A stretch of 64,000 nt of DNA from Burkholderiaceae bacterium (GTDB lineage Bacteria > Pseudomonadota > Gammaproteobacteria > Burkholderiales > Burkholderiaceae_C). The stretch lies in NCBI GenBank assembly GCA_023954035.1, contig JAMLIT010000010.1, forward strand, positions 19,501-83,500. The letters run 5' to 3'. The notes under the pieces are model-generated. The model had not been told where the DNA came from, did not search any database, and saw nothing but the letters and a program-made list of their open reading frames with translations. Both the position numbers and the translations under genes were made by a program. Shown in pieces: positions 27,156-37,259 of this stretch; within the stretch, counting starts at the first letter, position 1, and each line of letters opens with the position of its first letter.

Positions 27156-27863
27156 TCAAGGCGGCACGGCCAACTCGGCGAGGGAATCCACCCAGGCGTC
27201 GGCGTCGACCGAGCGCGCGCTCTGACCGTGGTTGTAGCCGTAGGTCACCAGCAGCACCGGGCAGCCGGCCGCACGTGCGGCCTGCGCGTCGTTGGCCGAG
27301 TCGCCGATCATCAGGCAGCGCGCCGGCGCGACTTCGAGCGCGGCGCAGCAGCGCAGCAACGGCAGCGGATCGGGCTTCCTGCGCTCGAAGGCGTCGCCGC
27401 CGAACACCAGGGAAAAGCAGTCCAATCCCAGCGAGCGCAGCAGCGCTTTGGCAAAGGCGGTCGGTTTGTTGGTGACGCAGGCCAGGGGCAGACCGGCTGC
27501 GCTCAGGACCTGCAGCGCCTGCCTCACCCCGGGATAGACTTGCGCGTGGCGGCCGTTGATGGCCGCGTAGTGGCGCTGGTAGCTGGGCCAGGCCTGGCGA
27601 TAGAGTGCTTCTAATTCAATAGCAGACAACGCTTTACCATCTTGCCCTAGCACGTGTTTTAACACCGAAACCAGCAAATGCTCCGAGCCCTTTCCGACCA
27701 TGGTGGCGATGGGCTCCAGTGCGATGGGCGCAAGCCCAAGATCGGCCAGCATGCGGCTGAGCGCTTCACCAAAGTCGCCCAAGGTATCGACCAGCGTGCC
27801 GTCGAGGTCGAGAATGACGGCATCGACCTCGAATGTCTTGTCGGAAAGCGTGAGTCTGGTCAT
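27156..27863 (-). CDS. gph: Phosphoglycolate phosphatase (HAD family)
   Basis: Dephosphorylates 2-phosphoglycolate. The 235-residue HAD protein has motif I VILDLDGTLVDT at residues 15-26, motif II VTNKPT, and motif III/IV RKPDPLP with MIGDSANDAQAARAAG. In Burkholderiales gph normally lies between rpe and trpE. Here rpe is at 37.3 kb and trpE at 24.5 kb, so the cluster is split. Residues about 67-85 (KHVLGQDGKALSAIELEAL region) are encoded by a copy of the palindromic repeat. ATG 27863 gives the usual N-terminus. Confidence 0.92.
   Translation of the reverse strand: MTRLTLSDKTFEVDAVILDLDGTLVDTLGDFGEALSRMLADLGLAPIALEPIATMVGKGSEHLLVSVLKHVLGQDGKALSAIELEALYRQAWPSYQRHYAAINGRHAQVYPGVRQALQVLSAAGLPLACVTNKPTAFAKALLRSLGLDCFSLVFGGDAFERRKPDPLPLLRCCAALEVAPARCLMIGDSANDAQAARAAGCPVLLVTYGYNHGQSARSVDADAWVDSLAELAVPP
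27609..27662 (-). repeat. Palindromic repeat copy inside gph
   Basis: AT-rich patch in a G+C-rich gene. Read on the minus strand, GTGCTAGGGC then TAAAGCGTTGTCTGCTATTG aligns with the consensus CCTCTAGCGC then TAAAGCGCTAACAGCTATTG. It keeps the reading frame and lies in the HAD cap domain, where length varies. Confidence 0.65.
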
Positions 27864-28044
27864 GTGCGAATGGTGAGGCCATGGGCAAAAGCCGGGAGTG
27901 TAGGGGGGCAAGGCTTTCCGCGGTGCCCGCCCTCTTGCACTGCCGACCCTGTCCGACAACCAGGCGCCCGCCCTGGACCTAGGCTGTCCCTGCGCGCGGG
28001 AAGCACTGCGCCCGTTCTTCCAATCCAGCCACAAGGACTCTGTC

Positions 28045-28443
28045 ATGAACATCCCCCCTCCCACCCTGCGCGCCTTCTTCGGCACCCTCCTTTGGATCGG
28101 CGTCGCCGCGCATGCGGCCAGCGAAAGCGATGCCCAAGCGCGCTATGAAAGGGACCGCGCTGCCTGCCTGAGCGGCCAGACGCAGCAGGCGCGCGACGTC
28201 TGCCTGCGCGAGGCGGGGGCAGCGCGCGACGCAGCGCGCAAGGGGGCGCTGACGGGCAGCGGGGCGCACGAGACGGCAGCAAATGCGCTCGAGCGCTGCA
28301 AGGTATTCACCAAGACCGACGAGCATGCCGCCTGCGTAGACCGCATCCGCGGCGCCGGCAACAGCAGCGGATCAGCCCTGGAAGGCGGCATCCTGCGCGA
28401 GAGCGTGACGACGACCACCACCGTCCTCCCCGCAAAGCGCTAG
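28045..28443 (+). CDS. Small secreted protein, unknown function
   Basis: A 132-residue protein with an N-terminal signal peptide ending near AHAASES and no later membrane segment. The mature part is charged, with four Cys in spaced pairs (AACLSG, VCLREAG, RCKVF, AACVDR), suggesting two disulphides in the periplasm. AAGGAC precedes the ATG. It is convergent with ndvB. I do not recognise a named family. Confidence 0.75.
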   Translation: MNIPPPTLRAFFGTLLWIGVAAHAASESDAQARYERDRAACLSGQTQQARDVCLREAGAARDAARKGALTGSGAHETAANALERCKVFTKTDEHAACVDRIRGAGNSSGSALEGGILRESVTTTTTVLPAKR

Positions 28444-28467
28444 CCAGGCCGCCTGCGGCCGGCGCGT

Positions 28468-31400
28468 TCAGACCCGACCCGGTGGCTTGGCGCATCGGGT
28501 CGGCAAGACCACTAGGTAGTTGCCAGCTTGCCCGCCGTCCAGGCGCACCCATTCGCCCGCCTGCAATGGCGCTGCCCCCGATTCGGCTGCCTGCGAGAGC
28601 AACGCCAGGGCGTTGGCAAAGCAGATCGTGAACCTGTGCCTGGCGCCGGCGCGCTCCAGGCTCAGCACCACATGGGGCCAGTGGCTGGGCAGGCAGGGGC
28701 GCAGGCAGACGCGATCGGCCCGCACTTGCAGACCCAGCATGGACTCAATGGCGGCGCGGTGCATCCAGGCGGCCGAACCGGTGTACCAGCTCCAGCCGCC
28801 GCGGCCCACGTACGGCGCTTCGGTGTACACGTCCCCTGCCATCACATAAGGCTCGAGCGCATAGGCCGCCCGCCGCGCGGGATGGGCGCTGCGGTGCGCC
28901 GGACTCAGCTGCGTGAAAGTGCGGTAGGCACCATCTCCGTCGCCCAGCTGCGCTTGCGCCATCAATTTCCATACGCCGGCATGCGAGTACTGGCCGCCGT
29001 TTTCGCGCACGCCCGGCGGGTAGGCCTGGATGTAGCCCGCGCTGGGCACCATGTGCTGCAGTGGAGGCGTGAGCAAACGGTTGAGGCCCGCATCGTCGTC
29101 CACTAGCCACTTGGCCACCGCGGCCATCGCCGAGCGCTGGCGCTGCGGCGTGGCGGCACCGGACAGGACGCTCCAGGCCTGCGCGATCAGGTCGATGCGG
29201 CACTCTGCTGCAGTGTGGGTGCCCAGCGGCGTCCCGTCGTCAAAAAATGCGCGCTTGTACCAGGCGCCGTCCCAGGCCGGTCCGGCGAGCGCCTGGCGCC
29301 AACCCTTGGCCGCCTGGCGCCAGCGCTCGACGCGCAGGGTATCTCCGCGTGCCTGTGCCAGGGGACCGAAGCCGTCGCTCACGGCGCACAGAAACCACGC
29401 CAGCCAGACCGATTCGCCACGGCCCTGGTCGCCTACTTGGTTCATGCCGTCGTTCCAGTCGCCATTGCCCATCAGCGGAAGCCCGTGCGCGCCCACTTGC
29501 AGGCTGCGGTCCAGGGCCCGTGCGCAGTGCTCGTACAGACTGGCCGATGCGCTGCTGACCGTGGGCACGAAGTAGGCGTCGTGCGTGCCTTCGGGGATGG
29601 TCGGGCCGTCCAGGAAGGGCACGCATTCGTCAAGCACGGCGGCGTCGCCCGTGATGTCTACGTAGCGCGCCGCGGCCTCAGGCAGCCAGAGCAGGTCGTC
29701 CGAACAATGGGTGCGCACGCCGGCACCCGTAGGCGGATGCCACCAGTGCTGCACGTCACCTTCCTCAAACTGGCGCGACGCCGACAGCAGCAATTGCTGG
29801 CGCAGCGCCTGCGGATGAGAAATGGCCAGGGCCATCGCGTCTTGCAACTGGTCGCGAAAGCCGAAGGCACCCCCCGCCTGGTAGAAGCCGGCCCGCGCCC
29901 ACATGCGGCAAGCGACCGTCTGGTACAGCAGCCAATGGTTGACCAGGGCATCGAACAAGGGGTCGGGCGTTTGCACCTGGACGGGCGCAAGCCATTGCGC
30001 CCACCGGGCGCGCGCCACCTCGTCCCACGGAGGATGGTCCGCCGCAGCGCACTCGGCCAGGCACTGGCGCGCCAGTGCCAGCGCCTCCGCCTTGCTGGCA
30101 CCGTGGCCCAGAAGAAAGAGGCAGTCACGGCTTGCCCGGGGCGCAATGTCCAGCGGGCACGACAGCGCCGCGCAGGGGTCCAAACCCAGTCCGGCCCGCT
30201 CAGCCAGGTGGTCTGGCACGACGAGGCGGCCGCGTGCGTCAAAAAACTCGCGCCGGTCGCAGGTCCAGTCAACGGGGGGCGCGTCGCCTTCACGCGGCGC
30301 GCAGACGGCAAAGAACGCCGTGCTGCCGCCATGGCCGGACAGGGCGTCGCGCTGGATCGCCAGCAGCACGGGAGCGGCATCGCCCGGCGGTTGGCCGCCC
30401 GCCTCGCTCGCTTCGCACGCGGTGGCGACGCTCTGGCGGTCCAGGCGCCGGCTGCCCAGCACCCATTCCATCAACCCGACGGCACGCAGACGAACGGCTT
30501 GCTGGCGATGGTTGGTCACGCTCAGGCGCACCTGCTTGACGGGGCGCTCCCCGTCGACGCACCAGATGCTGCGCAGGGTCAGCCCGTCGTGGTTTTGCTC
30601 GATCACCGTATTGCCCTGGCCGTGCGCCACCTTGCGCACGCCGTCCAAGCCCTTGCCGATGCCAAACACGACTTTGCTCTGCAGGTCTTGCAGCCAGAAC
30701 GTCTCTCCGCCGGGGTCGGACACCGGATCGTTGGTCCAGACGGTGAGCTTGTTCTGCTGGCTGTTGCCAGCCCAGCTGTATCCGGCTCCGGCCTCGGACA
30801 CTTGCGTGCCGAAGCCGGGGTTGGCCAGCACGTTGATCCAGGGGCGCGCGACCTGCTGCTGCGCAGAAATCTCGAACCGGAAGACGCCGCTATCCGCGTC
30901 GAAGGCGCCTTGCGCAGCTGCCTCGGGCCGTGCGGCGGCGGGCACGGGCGCGACAGCGTGCGATTGGTTGATGCGCGCGTCCAGCGCAGCGTCGTGCCAC
31001 TGCGTCAGCTCGGCCAGGTGCAGCGCCAATGGGCGGCCGTCCGCAGCGAACCGCACGCGCGCCAACATGCGCAGCGTGGTGTGCTCCTCGCCCGATAGCT
31101 CGGGCAGGCGCAGCAGGTGCAGACCGCAGACACGGGCCGCGTCCACGCTGGCGCTTTGCACCTGGTACGCCTCCCTGAGCCCTTGCAGAGCCCTTTGCAG
31201 CGGCATCTGGTACGACGGCGGTTCGCCATTGAGCACCACCAGATCGCACGGCAATCCTCCCCAGCTCCACAGATGCAGTGCCTTGACCAGCGAGCGCACC
31301 AGACGAATGCCATGCTCCGCGCTGATTTCCACCAGCAGTTGTGGCCGGTCGCCCGAAATGCCAAAGCGCCACAGCGCACGTCGGTCGCCCAGATACTGCA

Positions 31401-34400
31401 CGCCTGTCGGCAGCGTTGGCGGGCCGGGCCGGGCATGCAGCTGCGCTATGAGCGTCGAAAGCGTTTGGATGGCAGCGCGGTCCTCTCGCAAAATGCCCAT
31501 CTCGCGCATGCGCACGCCGGCAAAGGTGGAGGACATGAGGATGGATCGCTCGATCACCGCTGGCTGGCGGTAACGGTCCACCAAGGTCTCCAGGGCCTCG
31601 CGCTCCGTAGCTGCCGCGGTTCCCAGGGTGAACTGCATATGTGAATGGGCGGGCACCTCGATGCGCAGCGACAGCACGGCCACAGGGTCCAGCCCCGTCG
31701 CAAGACTGGCAGCGTGTTGCGGGGCATCGACGCAATGCGCAAGCGGGGACGTGGCATCGCGGTTGCGCCCCAGCCAAAGCGCTCGGTCGGTCTGCAGTCG
31801 CACGGCCATCGGCTTGCGCTCGCTTTGGGCCAGAAAATGCGCGGCGTGTACGCCCTTCTGGACGCTGGTGTGGGGATGGCGGGCGAAGTACAGACACTGC
31901 TCGCTGGGCGCCCAGTCTGCCTTGACGAACAGGTTGGCAAAGGCAGGATGCGCCTCGTCCGCGCGGGCTTCGAGCAAGGAGACTTCCCATGCGGAGAACA
32001 GATCCAGCAGCAACGGCTCGGAGCTGAGATTCCACAGCTCGACGCGCCGCAGCTCCACGTCGTCTTCCGGGCTGACCCAGACCGTGCAACAACTGCGCAG
32101 ATCGGGCCACTGGGCGTGCAGGCAGGCGCGGTCGCCTTGCAGACTGGCGCGGTACGCAGCATTCGGATCGGCCGCAGGATGCTGGGTGAGCGAGACCAAA
32201 GCCGATGCCTGCCCGTCGAGCGCGGCGGCCGAAGGCGATCGCCGCAGGTAGATGAAATGCCCATAGGCATCGCGCAGAGCGTCGTCCCGCCAGCGCGAGA
32301 GATCGGCACCTGCGAAGCGGCTCCAACCCGCGCCATGGGCACGCAGCGACACGCTGTAGCGGCCGTTGGAAAGCAGCAAGGTCGGCTCGATGCCGCTGGC
32401 GCCCGGCGTGAGTTCGCGCGAACCCGTGTCGGGTGCCTGGACGCGAGCCGTGCGGCGCGGCTGGGCGAGCGGCTCGAGCAGACGCGGAAGCTCGCGCGGA
32501 ACCGCTTCCTGGAGCAGGATGGAAACTGCCCGCAGCCGCGCGTTGGCCATCGCCCAGCGACGGGGTGCGCCGTCCAGGAGCACGTTCGCCAGCGCCACCA
32601 GGATCATGCCCTGGTGGTGGGCCATGAAGGTGGAAACCGGCTGAAACCAGCTCCCGCCTTGCTGGCGCTCGGCGCTGAAGTCAAGAGCCTCGATGAATCC
32701 CCAGTCGGTGCGTGCCTGCAGCGATTCCAGCCGGAGAAAATTGCGCTCCGCGGCAGACCGATCGAACATTGTCGCCAGGCCGGTGGCGTACGGAGCGACC
32801 ACCAATTCGTCGGTGGGCGTGCGGCGCAGAGCCAGGCGCGGCACGCCCTGGGGTGCGTACTGGTAGGCCAGCGATTGGTCTCCAACCGCGTACGCGCACT
32901 CCGACACGCCCCAGGGCACACCGTGGCCTTGACCATGGCGCTGCTGCTCCAGCAGGGCAGATTGCGCTGCGGCATGGAGCGCACTGCCCACGGGTTCGTC
33001 GAGCACCAACGCGGGCATCAGATACTCGAACATGGAGCCCGACCAGGAACGCAGCGCGGCATGCCGTCCCAGGCCATAGAAGGGACGACCGAGCGCACCC
33101 CAGTGCTCCGGCGGCAGGTCGCCCTTGGCAATCGCCCACAGGCTGGCCAACCGTGCCTCGGAAGCCAGAAGATCGTAGAAGCTGTGGTCCAGCGCGCCTT
33201 CGGCCACTCGGTAGCCGATGTGGAGAAGGCGCTTGCGCGGGTGGTACAAAAACCCGAACTGTGGCTCCGCTGCCCATTCCCGGCAGCTGGTGGCAAGCGC
33301 CCGCAGCCGCGCCCGCACGTCGGGAGCAAGTGCGTCTTGCGCCTCCAGTAGCGCGTCGCATGCGCCGGCAAGGGCCAGCAGATGGCCGCACAGGTTCCCG
33401 CTGTCGACCGTGGAGACGTAGGCCGGTTGCAGCACCTGCAGGCTGCGCGTGTCGTACCAGTTGAGAAAGTGCCCGTTGTGGCGCGCCAGCCGGCCCAGGG
33501 TAGCGAAGGTGGCTTCGCAGCGCGCCAGAAACTGCGCAGTGTCGATCCAGCCGAAGGCGCGCGCGCAGGCCAGCGCCAGCAGGTACAGACCGATGTTGGT
33601 GGGCGACGTCCGCTCGGCAACCATGGTGTTGGGCACCGTCTGCACGTTGTCCGGCGGCAGATGATGGGTCGATTCACCGACGTGCATTTCAAAAAAACGC
33701 CAGGTATCCCGCGCAATCCCCTGCAGATAGGCTTGCTCCTGCACCGTGGCGGGCTGGGCTTTCTGCCAGTGCCGAGGTCGGCTCACCAGCCAAACCCAAA
33801 GAGGCGTCAGCGCCCAGGCAGCGCAAAGCAGTGCGCTGAGCAGCGGCCAGGCCGTGTTCCCTTGCCACAGCGCGAGCCATAGCAGAGCCGCCGCCACCGT
33901 CACCGGGGAATGCGCAGCGAGCAGTCCGGACAAGCTCGTCTGCGCTGCCGCCTGCGCACTGGCGGCCGTGGTCCACTGCAGCAGACCCCGGCGGCTGACG
34001 AAGGTGCGCCAGAGCGCGCAGCCGGCGGCGTGCAGCAACACCAGAGCCTGCTGCAGCAAGGTGGCCAGATTCCACAACGCCACTCCAAGCGCCCGCGCGA
34101 GCTCCTTCAAACCATGCAGGTAGAAATAAGCCGGTGCGACCCTGTTGCGGCTCGGCACCAGGCCCGCGAGTGCACCGATCAGCGGGCCCGCACCGGAGGC
34201 CAGCATCACCCAGGCCAAAGCCGACCAGGGAGACAATGGTGCACCCGCCAGCGCCAGGACCAGCAGGACCACACACGCGGGCGGCACCAATGAGCGGCGC
34301 AGGTTATCCACCAGCTTCCAGCGCGCGATGCCCGGCAAGGCGTAGCGGCGCCATTGCAGCATCAGCGGCAGCAGCTGCCAGTCGCCACGGGTCCAGCGAT

Positions 34401-36834
34401 GAATGCGCGCTGCTGCCACGTCGGCATGCAGGGGGGCGTCTTCCATCAGCGTGATGTCGCTCACCGTGGCGCAGCGCGCCAACGAGCCTTCCAGAAGGTC
34501 GTGGCTCAGAACCTGTCCCTCGGGCAGCCGCTGTCCCAGCACGGCGTGCATGGCGCGAACGTTCAGCAAGCCCTTCCCAACGAAGCTACCTTCCGAAAAA
34601 AGGTCCTGGTAGACCTCGGAGGTGGCCGCGCTGTAGGGATCGACCCCGCAGCGTCCGGAAAACAACCAGTGGAAGGGCGTGGCCGTCGCGGGCTCGGGCA
34701 GCGGCGTGATCAACCGGGGCTGCAGAATCCCGAATCCGGAGGTAACGCGACGAAGCCGGGCGTCGACATGCGGTCGATTGAGTGGGTGCGCCGCAACGCC
34801 TACCAAGGCGCGCAGCGTGCCCGGCGGCAAGCCGGTGTCGCTGTCCAGAGTCAGGACGTAGGGCGTTTGCGGCACGGGTTGGGACATGGGCCCGAGGTCC
34901 AGAAACGGCGAGGGACCCTCTTGCGCCAGCCACTGGAGCAATTGCTCCAGCTTGCCCCGCTTGCGCTCCCATCCGATCCAGCAGCGCTCGGTGCGGGCCC
35001 AGCTGCGCTCACGGTGCAGCAGCAGGAAACGGCGGCTGGCACCGTCCAGGGGGGCGTGGCAGTAGCGCGCCTCCAGCGCTTCGATTTCGGCGCGGGCCTG
35101 CTTCAGCAATGCGGTGTCACTTGGATGCGTGAGCGCGCCCGCGTCGGAAAAATCGGTCAGCAAAGCAAACTGGGCACAAGCCTCGCCATTCGCAAGGTAA
35201 TGCTGTTCCAGCTGCAGCACCAGGGCGCGGACCGTGCCGGCCGAAGTCAGCATCGACGGCAGGACGACCAAGACCCGGTGCTCGGGGACGATTCCCCCGG
35301 TCAACGCATAGCGGGGCATGCGCCGCGGCGGCAGGGATTCGCTGAGCATGCGGTGCACCACGGCAAGCGCGGCCTCTCCCGCCGGAAACAGCGCCAGGAA
35401 TCCCAGACCCCACAGCGCCGGGTCGGCCGCAGCCAGCCATGCCCAATCGCTGCGCACCAGCCAGGCGGCAGCGCCCACGCTGGCCGCCAACAGGACCATG
35501 ACGTACAGCGGCAGGACCGCCCGACGCAACCACTTTCTGGCCTCCCAGTAGCGCTGCGCCCGCAGTCCAAGTGCACGGTGCAAGCGCGCGCGTCCCGGGC
35601 CGCGCAGCCAGAAGCCCGGGGTTTGCGGCGCGCGGTCCGGAAGTGCGTCGCCGCCTCTGGCCACTGGCGAGGCGTCTGCGGCGCGCGCTCCGGGCAGTGC
35701 GTCCTTGCCCTCGACCTGCATCAGACGCAGCAACACGTCGGCAATGTCGGACTCGCTGCGCATGCTGCGCCGCGCCAGGCGCTGGACGGCCCGCAGGCTG
35801 GCGTCCTGCGTGTCTTCGCGCTCGGCGCAGAAGGCGGGCGAGGCGTGAAGCGCGCGCACCAGGACGCTGGTGCGGTCGATCACCTCGCGCCAGTCGGCCT
35901 CCTCCAGCGTGCGCAGCGCCAAGATCGCGTTGCGCATGCTCAGACTGTCCGCGGCCTTGTCGGCGTGCTGCTGGACCTGCGCCGAAGAAGGGTCGGGAAG
36001 AAAACGCACCAAGGCGACACGCGCCTCATCGAGCGCCGCGCGCGACGCGGCCTGTCTTGCGCCGGCGAGTTCGGCCACCTCGGCGCCCAACCTTTCGTTC
36101 ACCTGCAAGGCAAACGCCCGGCCAACGCCGCGCAATTGCATCGCAGCCAGGCGCTGACCGAACGCGGGGACGCGTGCATCCGGGTGCGCGATCAGCGCGT
36201 CACACCATGCGTCTGCGGCATTGCGTGCTGCCATGGATGCAGCCACCTGTTCGGCCAGACGGCGCAGATTTTCCACGAGCAGAACGCGCAGCGTGGGCGC
36301 AAGCGCCCAGATTTCGCCAATGGCCAGCGGGACCACGGTCTGGTAGGCGTTCAGGAAGCTCGCCAGCAAGTCGCTCTCGAGGGCACTGTCGGTATGCGCC
36401 ATGAAAGCCCATGCGACCGCGTAGATGCGGGGCATGCCCGACAGGTGCTGGCCGCCGAGCACCGCAAGCCGAGCGAAATAGCGTCTGGGCAGCGAGTGCG
36501 CGATGTCGTCGGTCTGCGCCATCAGCATCTGGAAATTGTCCAGCAACCATTCGCCTGCCGGGCTGACATGGTGTCCGCTGCGCTCCTGTTCCGCGATATA
36601 GGCATGCGAAAGGCGCAAGACACGCAGGTTTTGCTGCAACCGCGGGAAGAACGGACGCGCGCGGGCCGGGACCGTCCCGCATTCGAGATGCGCCTGCGCC
36701 AAGCTGCGACCGTGCTGCTCCAGACGCGCGAGACCGAAGAGTTCGGCGCGAATGGGGGGCTCCCGCTCACCCAGGGCCGGGGCGAGCAGTCGCTCAAAGC
36801 CGATGCCGTCGGCCTGGGGCCGCCTGCTGTGCAC
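28468..36834 (-). CDS. ndvB: Cyclic beta-1,2-glucan synthase (NdvB/ChvB/Cgs family)
   Basis: Giant inner-membrane enzyme that initiates, elongates and cyclises beta-1,2-glucan, released to the periplasm as osmoregulated glucan. It has about 2788 residues; rhizobial and Brucella members are 2830-2870. Hydrophobic blocks lie near 441, 852-892 and 985-1018. The glycosyltransferase domain shows LDSDTGLPPG (Asp664) and RIHRWTRGDW (about 810). The C-terminal half is GH94 phosphorylase-like, with NGDWNDGMNQVG near 2455. GTG 36834 is a tentative start after the small upstream gene; a TTG at 36990 and ATG 36969 are open in the same frame. It interrupts rpe-gph. Confidence 0.9.
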   Translation of the reverse strand: MHSRRPQADGIGFERLLAPALGEREPPIRAELFGLARLEQHGRSLAQAHLECGTVPARARPFFPRLQQNLRVLRLSHAYIAEQERSGHHVSPAGEWLLDNFQMLMAQTDDIAHSLPRRYFARLAVLGGQHLSGMPRIYAVAWAFMAHTDSALESDLLASFLNAYQTVVPLAIGEIWALAPTLRVLLVENLRRLAEQVAASMAARNAADAWCDALIAHPDARVPAFGQRLAAMQLRGVGRAFALQVNERLGAEVAELAGARQAASRAALDEARVALVRFLPDPSSAQVQQHADKAADSLSMRNAILALRTLEEADWREVIDRTSVLVRALHASPAFCAEREDTQDASLRAVQRLARRSMRSESDIADVLLRLMQVEGKDALPGARAADASPVARGGDALPDRAPQTPGFWLRGPGRARLHRALGLRAQRYWEARKWLRRAVLPLYVMVLLAASVGAAAWLVRSDWAWLAAADPALWGLGFLALFPAGEAALAVVHRMLSESLPPRRMPRYALTGGIVPEHRVLVVLPSMLTSAGTVRALVLQLEQHYLANGEACAQFALLTDFSDAGALTHPSDTALLKQARAEIEALEARYCHAPLDGASRRFLLLHRERSWARTERCWIGWERKRGKLEQLLQWLAQEGPSPFLDLGPMSQPVPQTPYVLTLDSDTGLPPGTLRALVGVAAHPLNRPHVDARLRRVTSGFGILQPRLITPLPEPATATPFHWLFSGRCGVDPYSAATSEVYQDLFSEGSFVGKGLLNVRAMHAVLGQRLPEGQVLSHDLLEGSLARCATVSDITLMEDAPLHADVAAARIHRWTRGDWQLLPLMLQWRRYALPGIARWKLVDNLRRSLVPPACVVLLVLALAGAPLSPWSALAWVMLASGAGPLIGALAGLVPSRNRVAPAYFYLHGLKELARALGVALWNLATLLQQALVLLHAAGCALWRTFVSRRGLLQWTTAASAQAAAQTSLSGLLAAHSPVTVAAALLWLALWQGNTAWPLLSALLCAAWALTPLWVWLVSRPRHWQKAQPATVQEQAYLQGIARDTWRFFEMHVGESTHHLPPDNVQTVPNTMVAERTSPTNIGLYLLALACARAFGWIDTAQFLARCEATFATLGRLARHNGHFLNWYDTRSLQVLQPAYVSTVDSGNLCGHLLALAGACDALLEAQDALAPDVRARLRALATSCREWAAEPQFGFLYHPRKRLLHIGYRVAEGALDHSFYDLLASEARLASLWAIAKGDLPPEHWGALGRPFYGLGRHAALRSWSGSMFEYLMPALVLDEPVGSALHAAAQSALLEQQRHGQGHGVPWGVSECAYAVGDQSLAYQYAPQGVPRLALRRTPTDELVVAPYATGLATMFDRSAAERNFLRLESLQARTDWGFIEALDFSAERQQGGSWFQPVSTFMAHHQGMILVALANVLLDGAPRRWAMANARLRAVSILLQEAVPRELPRLLEPLAQPRRTARVQAPDTGSRELTPGASGIEPTLLLSNGRYSVSLRAHGAGWSRFAGADLSRWRDDALRDAYGHFIYLRRSPSAAALDGQASALVSLTQHPAADPNAAYRASLQGDRACLHAQWPDLRSCCTVWVSPEDDVELRRVELWNLSSEPLLLDLFSAWEVSLLEARADEAHPAFANLFVKADWAPSEQCLYFARHPHTSVQKGVHAAHFLAQSERKPMAVRLQTDRALWLGRNRDATSPLAHCVDAPQHAASLATGLDPVAVLSLRIEVPAHSHMQFTLGTAAATEREALETLVDRYRQPAVIERSILMSSTFAGVRMREMGILREDRAAIQTLSTLIAQLHARPGPPTLPTGVQYLGDRRALWRFGISGDRPQLLVEISAEHGIRLVRSLVKALHLWSWGGLPCDLVVLNGEPPSYQMPLQRALQGLREAYQVQSASVDAARVCGLHLLRLPELSGEEHTTLRMLARVRFAADGRPLALHLAELTQWHDAALDARINQSHAVAPVPAAARPEAAAQGAFDADSGVFRFEISAQQQVARPWINVLANPGFGTQVSEAGAGYSWAGNSQQNKLTVWTNDPVSDPGGETFWLQDLQSKVVFGIGKGLDGVRKVAHGQGNTVIEQNHDGLTLRSIWCVDGERPVKQVRLSVTNHRQQAVRLRAVGLMEWVLGSRRLDRQSVATACEASEAGGQPPGDAAPVLLAIQRDALSGHGGSTAFFAVCAPREGDAPPVDWTCDRREFFDARGRLVVPDHLAERAGLGLDPCAALSCPLDIAPRASRDCLFLLGHGASKAEALALARQCLAECAAADHPPWDEVARARWAQWLAPVQVQTPDPLFDALVNHWLLYQTVACRMWARAGFYQAGGAFGFRDQLQDAMALAISHPQALRQQLLLSASRQFEEGDVQHWWHPPTGAGVRTHCSDDLLWLPEAAARYVDITGDAAVLDECVPFLDGPTIPEGTHDAYFVPTVSSASASLYEHCARALDRSLQVGAHGLPLMGNGDWNDGMNQVGDQGRGESVWLAWFLCAVSDGFGPLAQARGDTLRVERWRQAAKGWRQALAGPAWDGAWYKRAFFDDGTPLGTHTAAECRIDLIAQAWSVLSGAATPQRQRSAMAAVAKWLVDDDAGLNRLLTPPLQHMVPSAGYIQAYPPGVRENGGQYSHAGVWKLMAQAQLGDGDGAYRTFTQLSPAHRSAHPARRAAYALEPYVMAGDVYTEAPYVGRGGWSWYTGSAAWMHRAAIESMLGLQVRADRVCLRPCLPSHWPHVVLSLERAGARHRFTICFANALALLSQAAESGAAPLQAGEWVRLDGGQAGNYLVVLPTRCAKPPGRV

Positions 36835-36857
36835 GATGGTCGGGAAAGATTTGCCGG

Positions 36858-37094
36858 TCAGCAGGACGCGCCGATGGCCAGCAGACCCGCCGCTGCCACC
36901 ACGGTGCTGACGACGCGCCCGCTGAGCACGGAGCGCAGCCACTCGGCCTGGCAGCGCACGCCGTGCCATGCGCCTCTGGCCCGGTAGCAATCCTGCACAT
37001 GCCGCGCAAGGCTCTGTCCGTCCCCAGAAGGGGCGGGCGCCAAGCTGCTGCGACGCTCAGCCTGCGGGAGAGGAAAGACGTGGGTATCGGGCAT
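36858..37094 (-). CDS. Small protein with C-terminal membrane segment
   Basis: A 78-residue ORF ending 23 bases before the ndvB start. GAGAGG precedes the ATG (37094) at good spacing. The C-terminus is hydrophobic (VVSTVVAAAGLLAIGASC), resembling a tail anchor, and the rest is polar with Cys and His. It may be coupled to glucan synthase expression or activity. I recognise no family, and it could still be an artefact of high G+C. Confidence 0.45.
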   Translation of the reverse strand: MPDTHVFPLPQAERRSSLAPAPSGDGQSLARHVQDCYRARGAWHGVRCQAEWLRSVLSGRVVSTVVAAAGLLAIGASC

Positions 37095-37259
37095 ACAACC
37101 TCTCGACTGGGGCTCGCCGAGGCCCGGCGGGCAAAGGCGTCGACGCAAACGTCCATCCTACGGTGTCGCCCTCCCCGGCGCTGTCAGCCAAAGGGCCGAG
37201 AAGCGGAGGATCGCGCTGTAGGTAGCCGCCTTGGCGCCACCCGATCGCTTGCGCGAAAC

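Noticed and set aside
35060-35090. Repeat-like GCCTCCAGCGCTTCGATT in ndvB
   Set aside because: Only about twelve core bases match, and the encoded residues (AEIEALEARY) fit the protein; ordinary codon use explains it.
34354-36987. Plus-strand open frame of 877 codons opposite ndvB
   Set aside because: Shadow frame; the minus strand has clear glycosyltransferase and membrane segments, while this frame has none.
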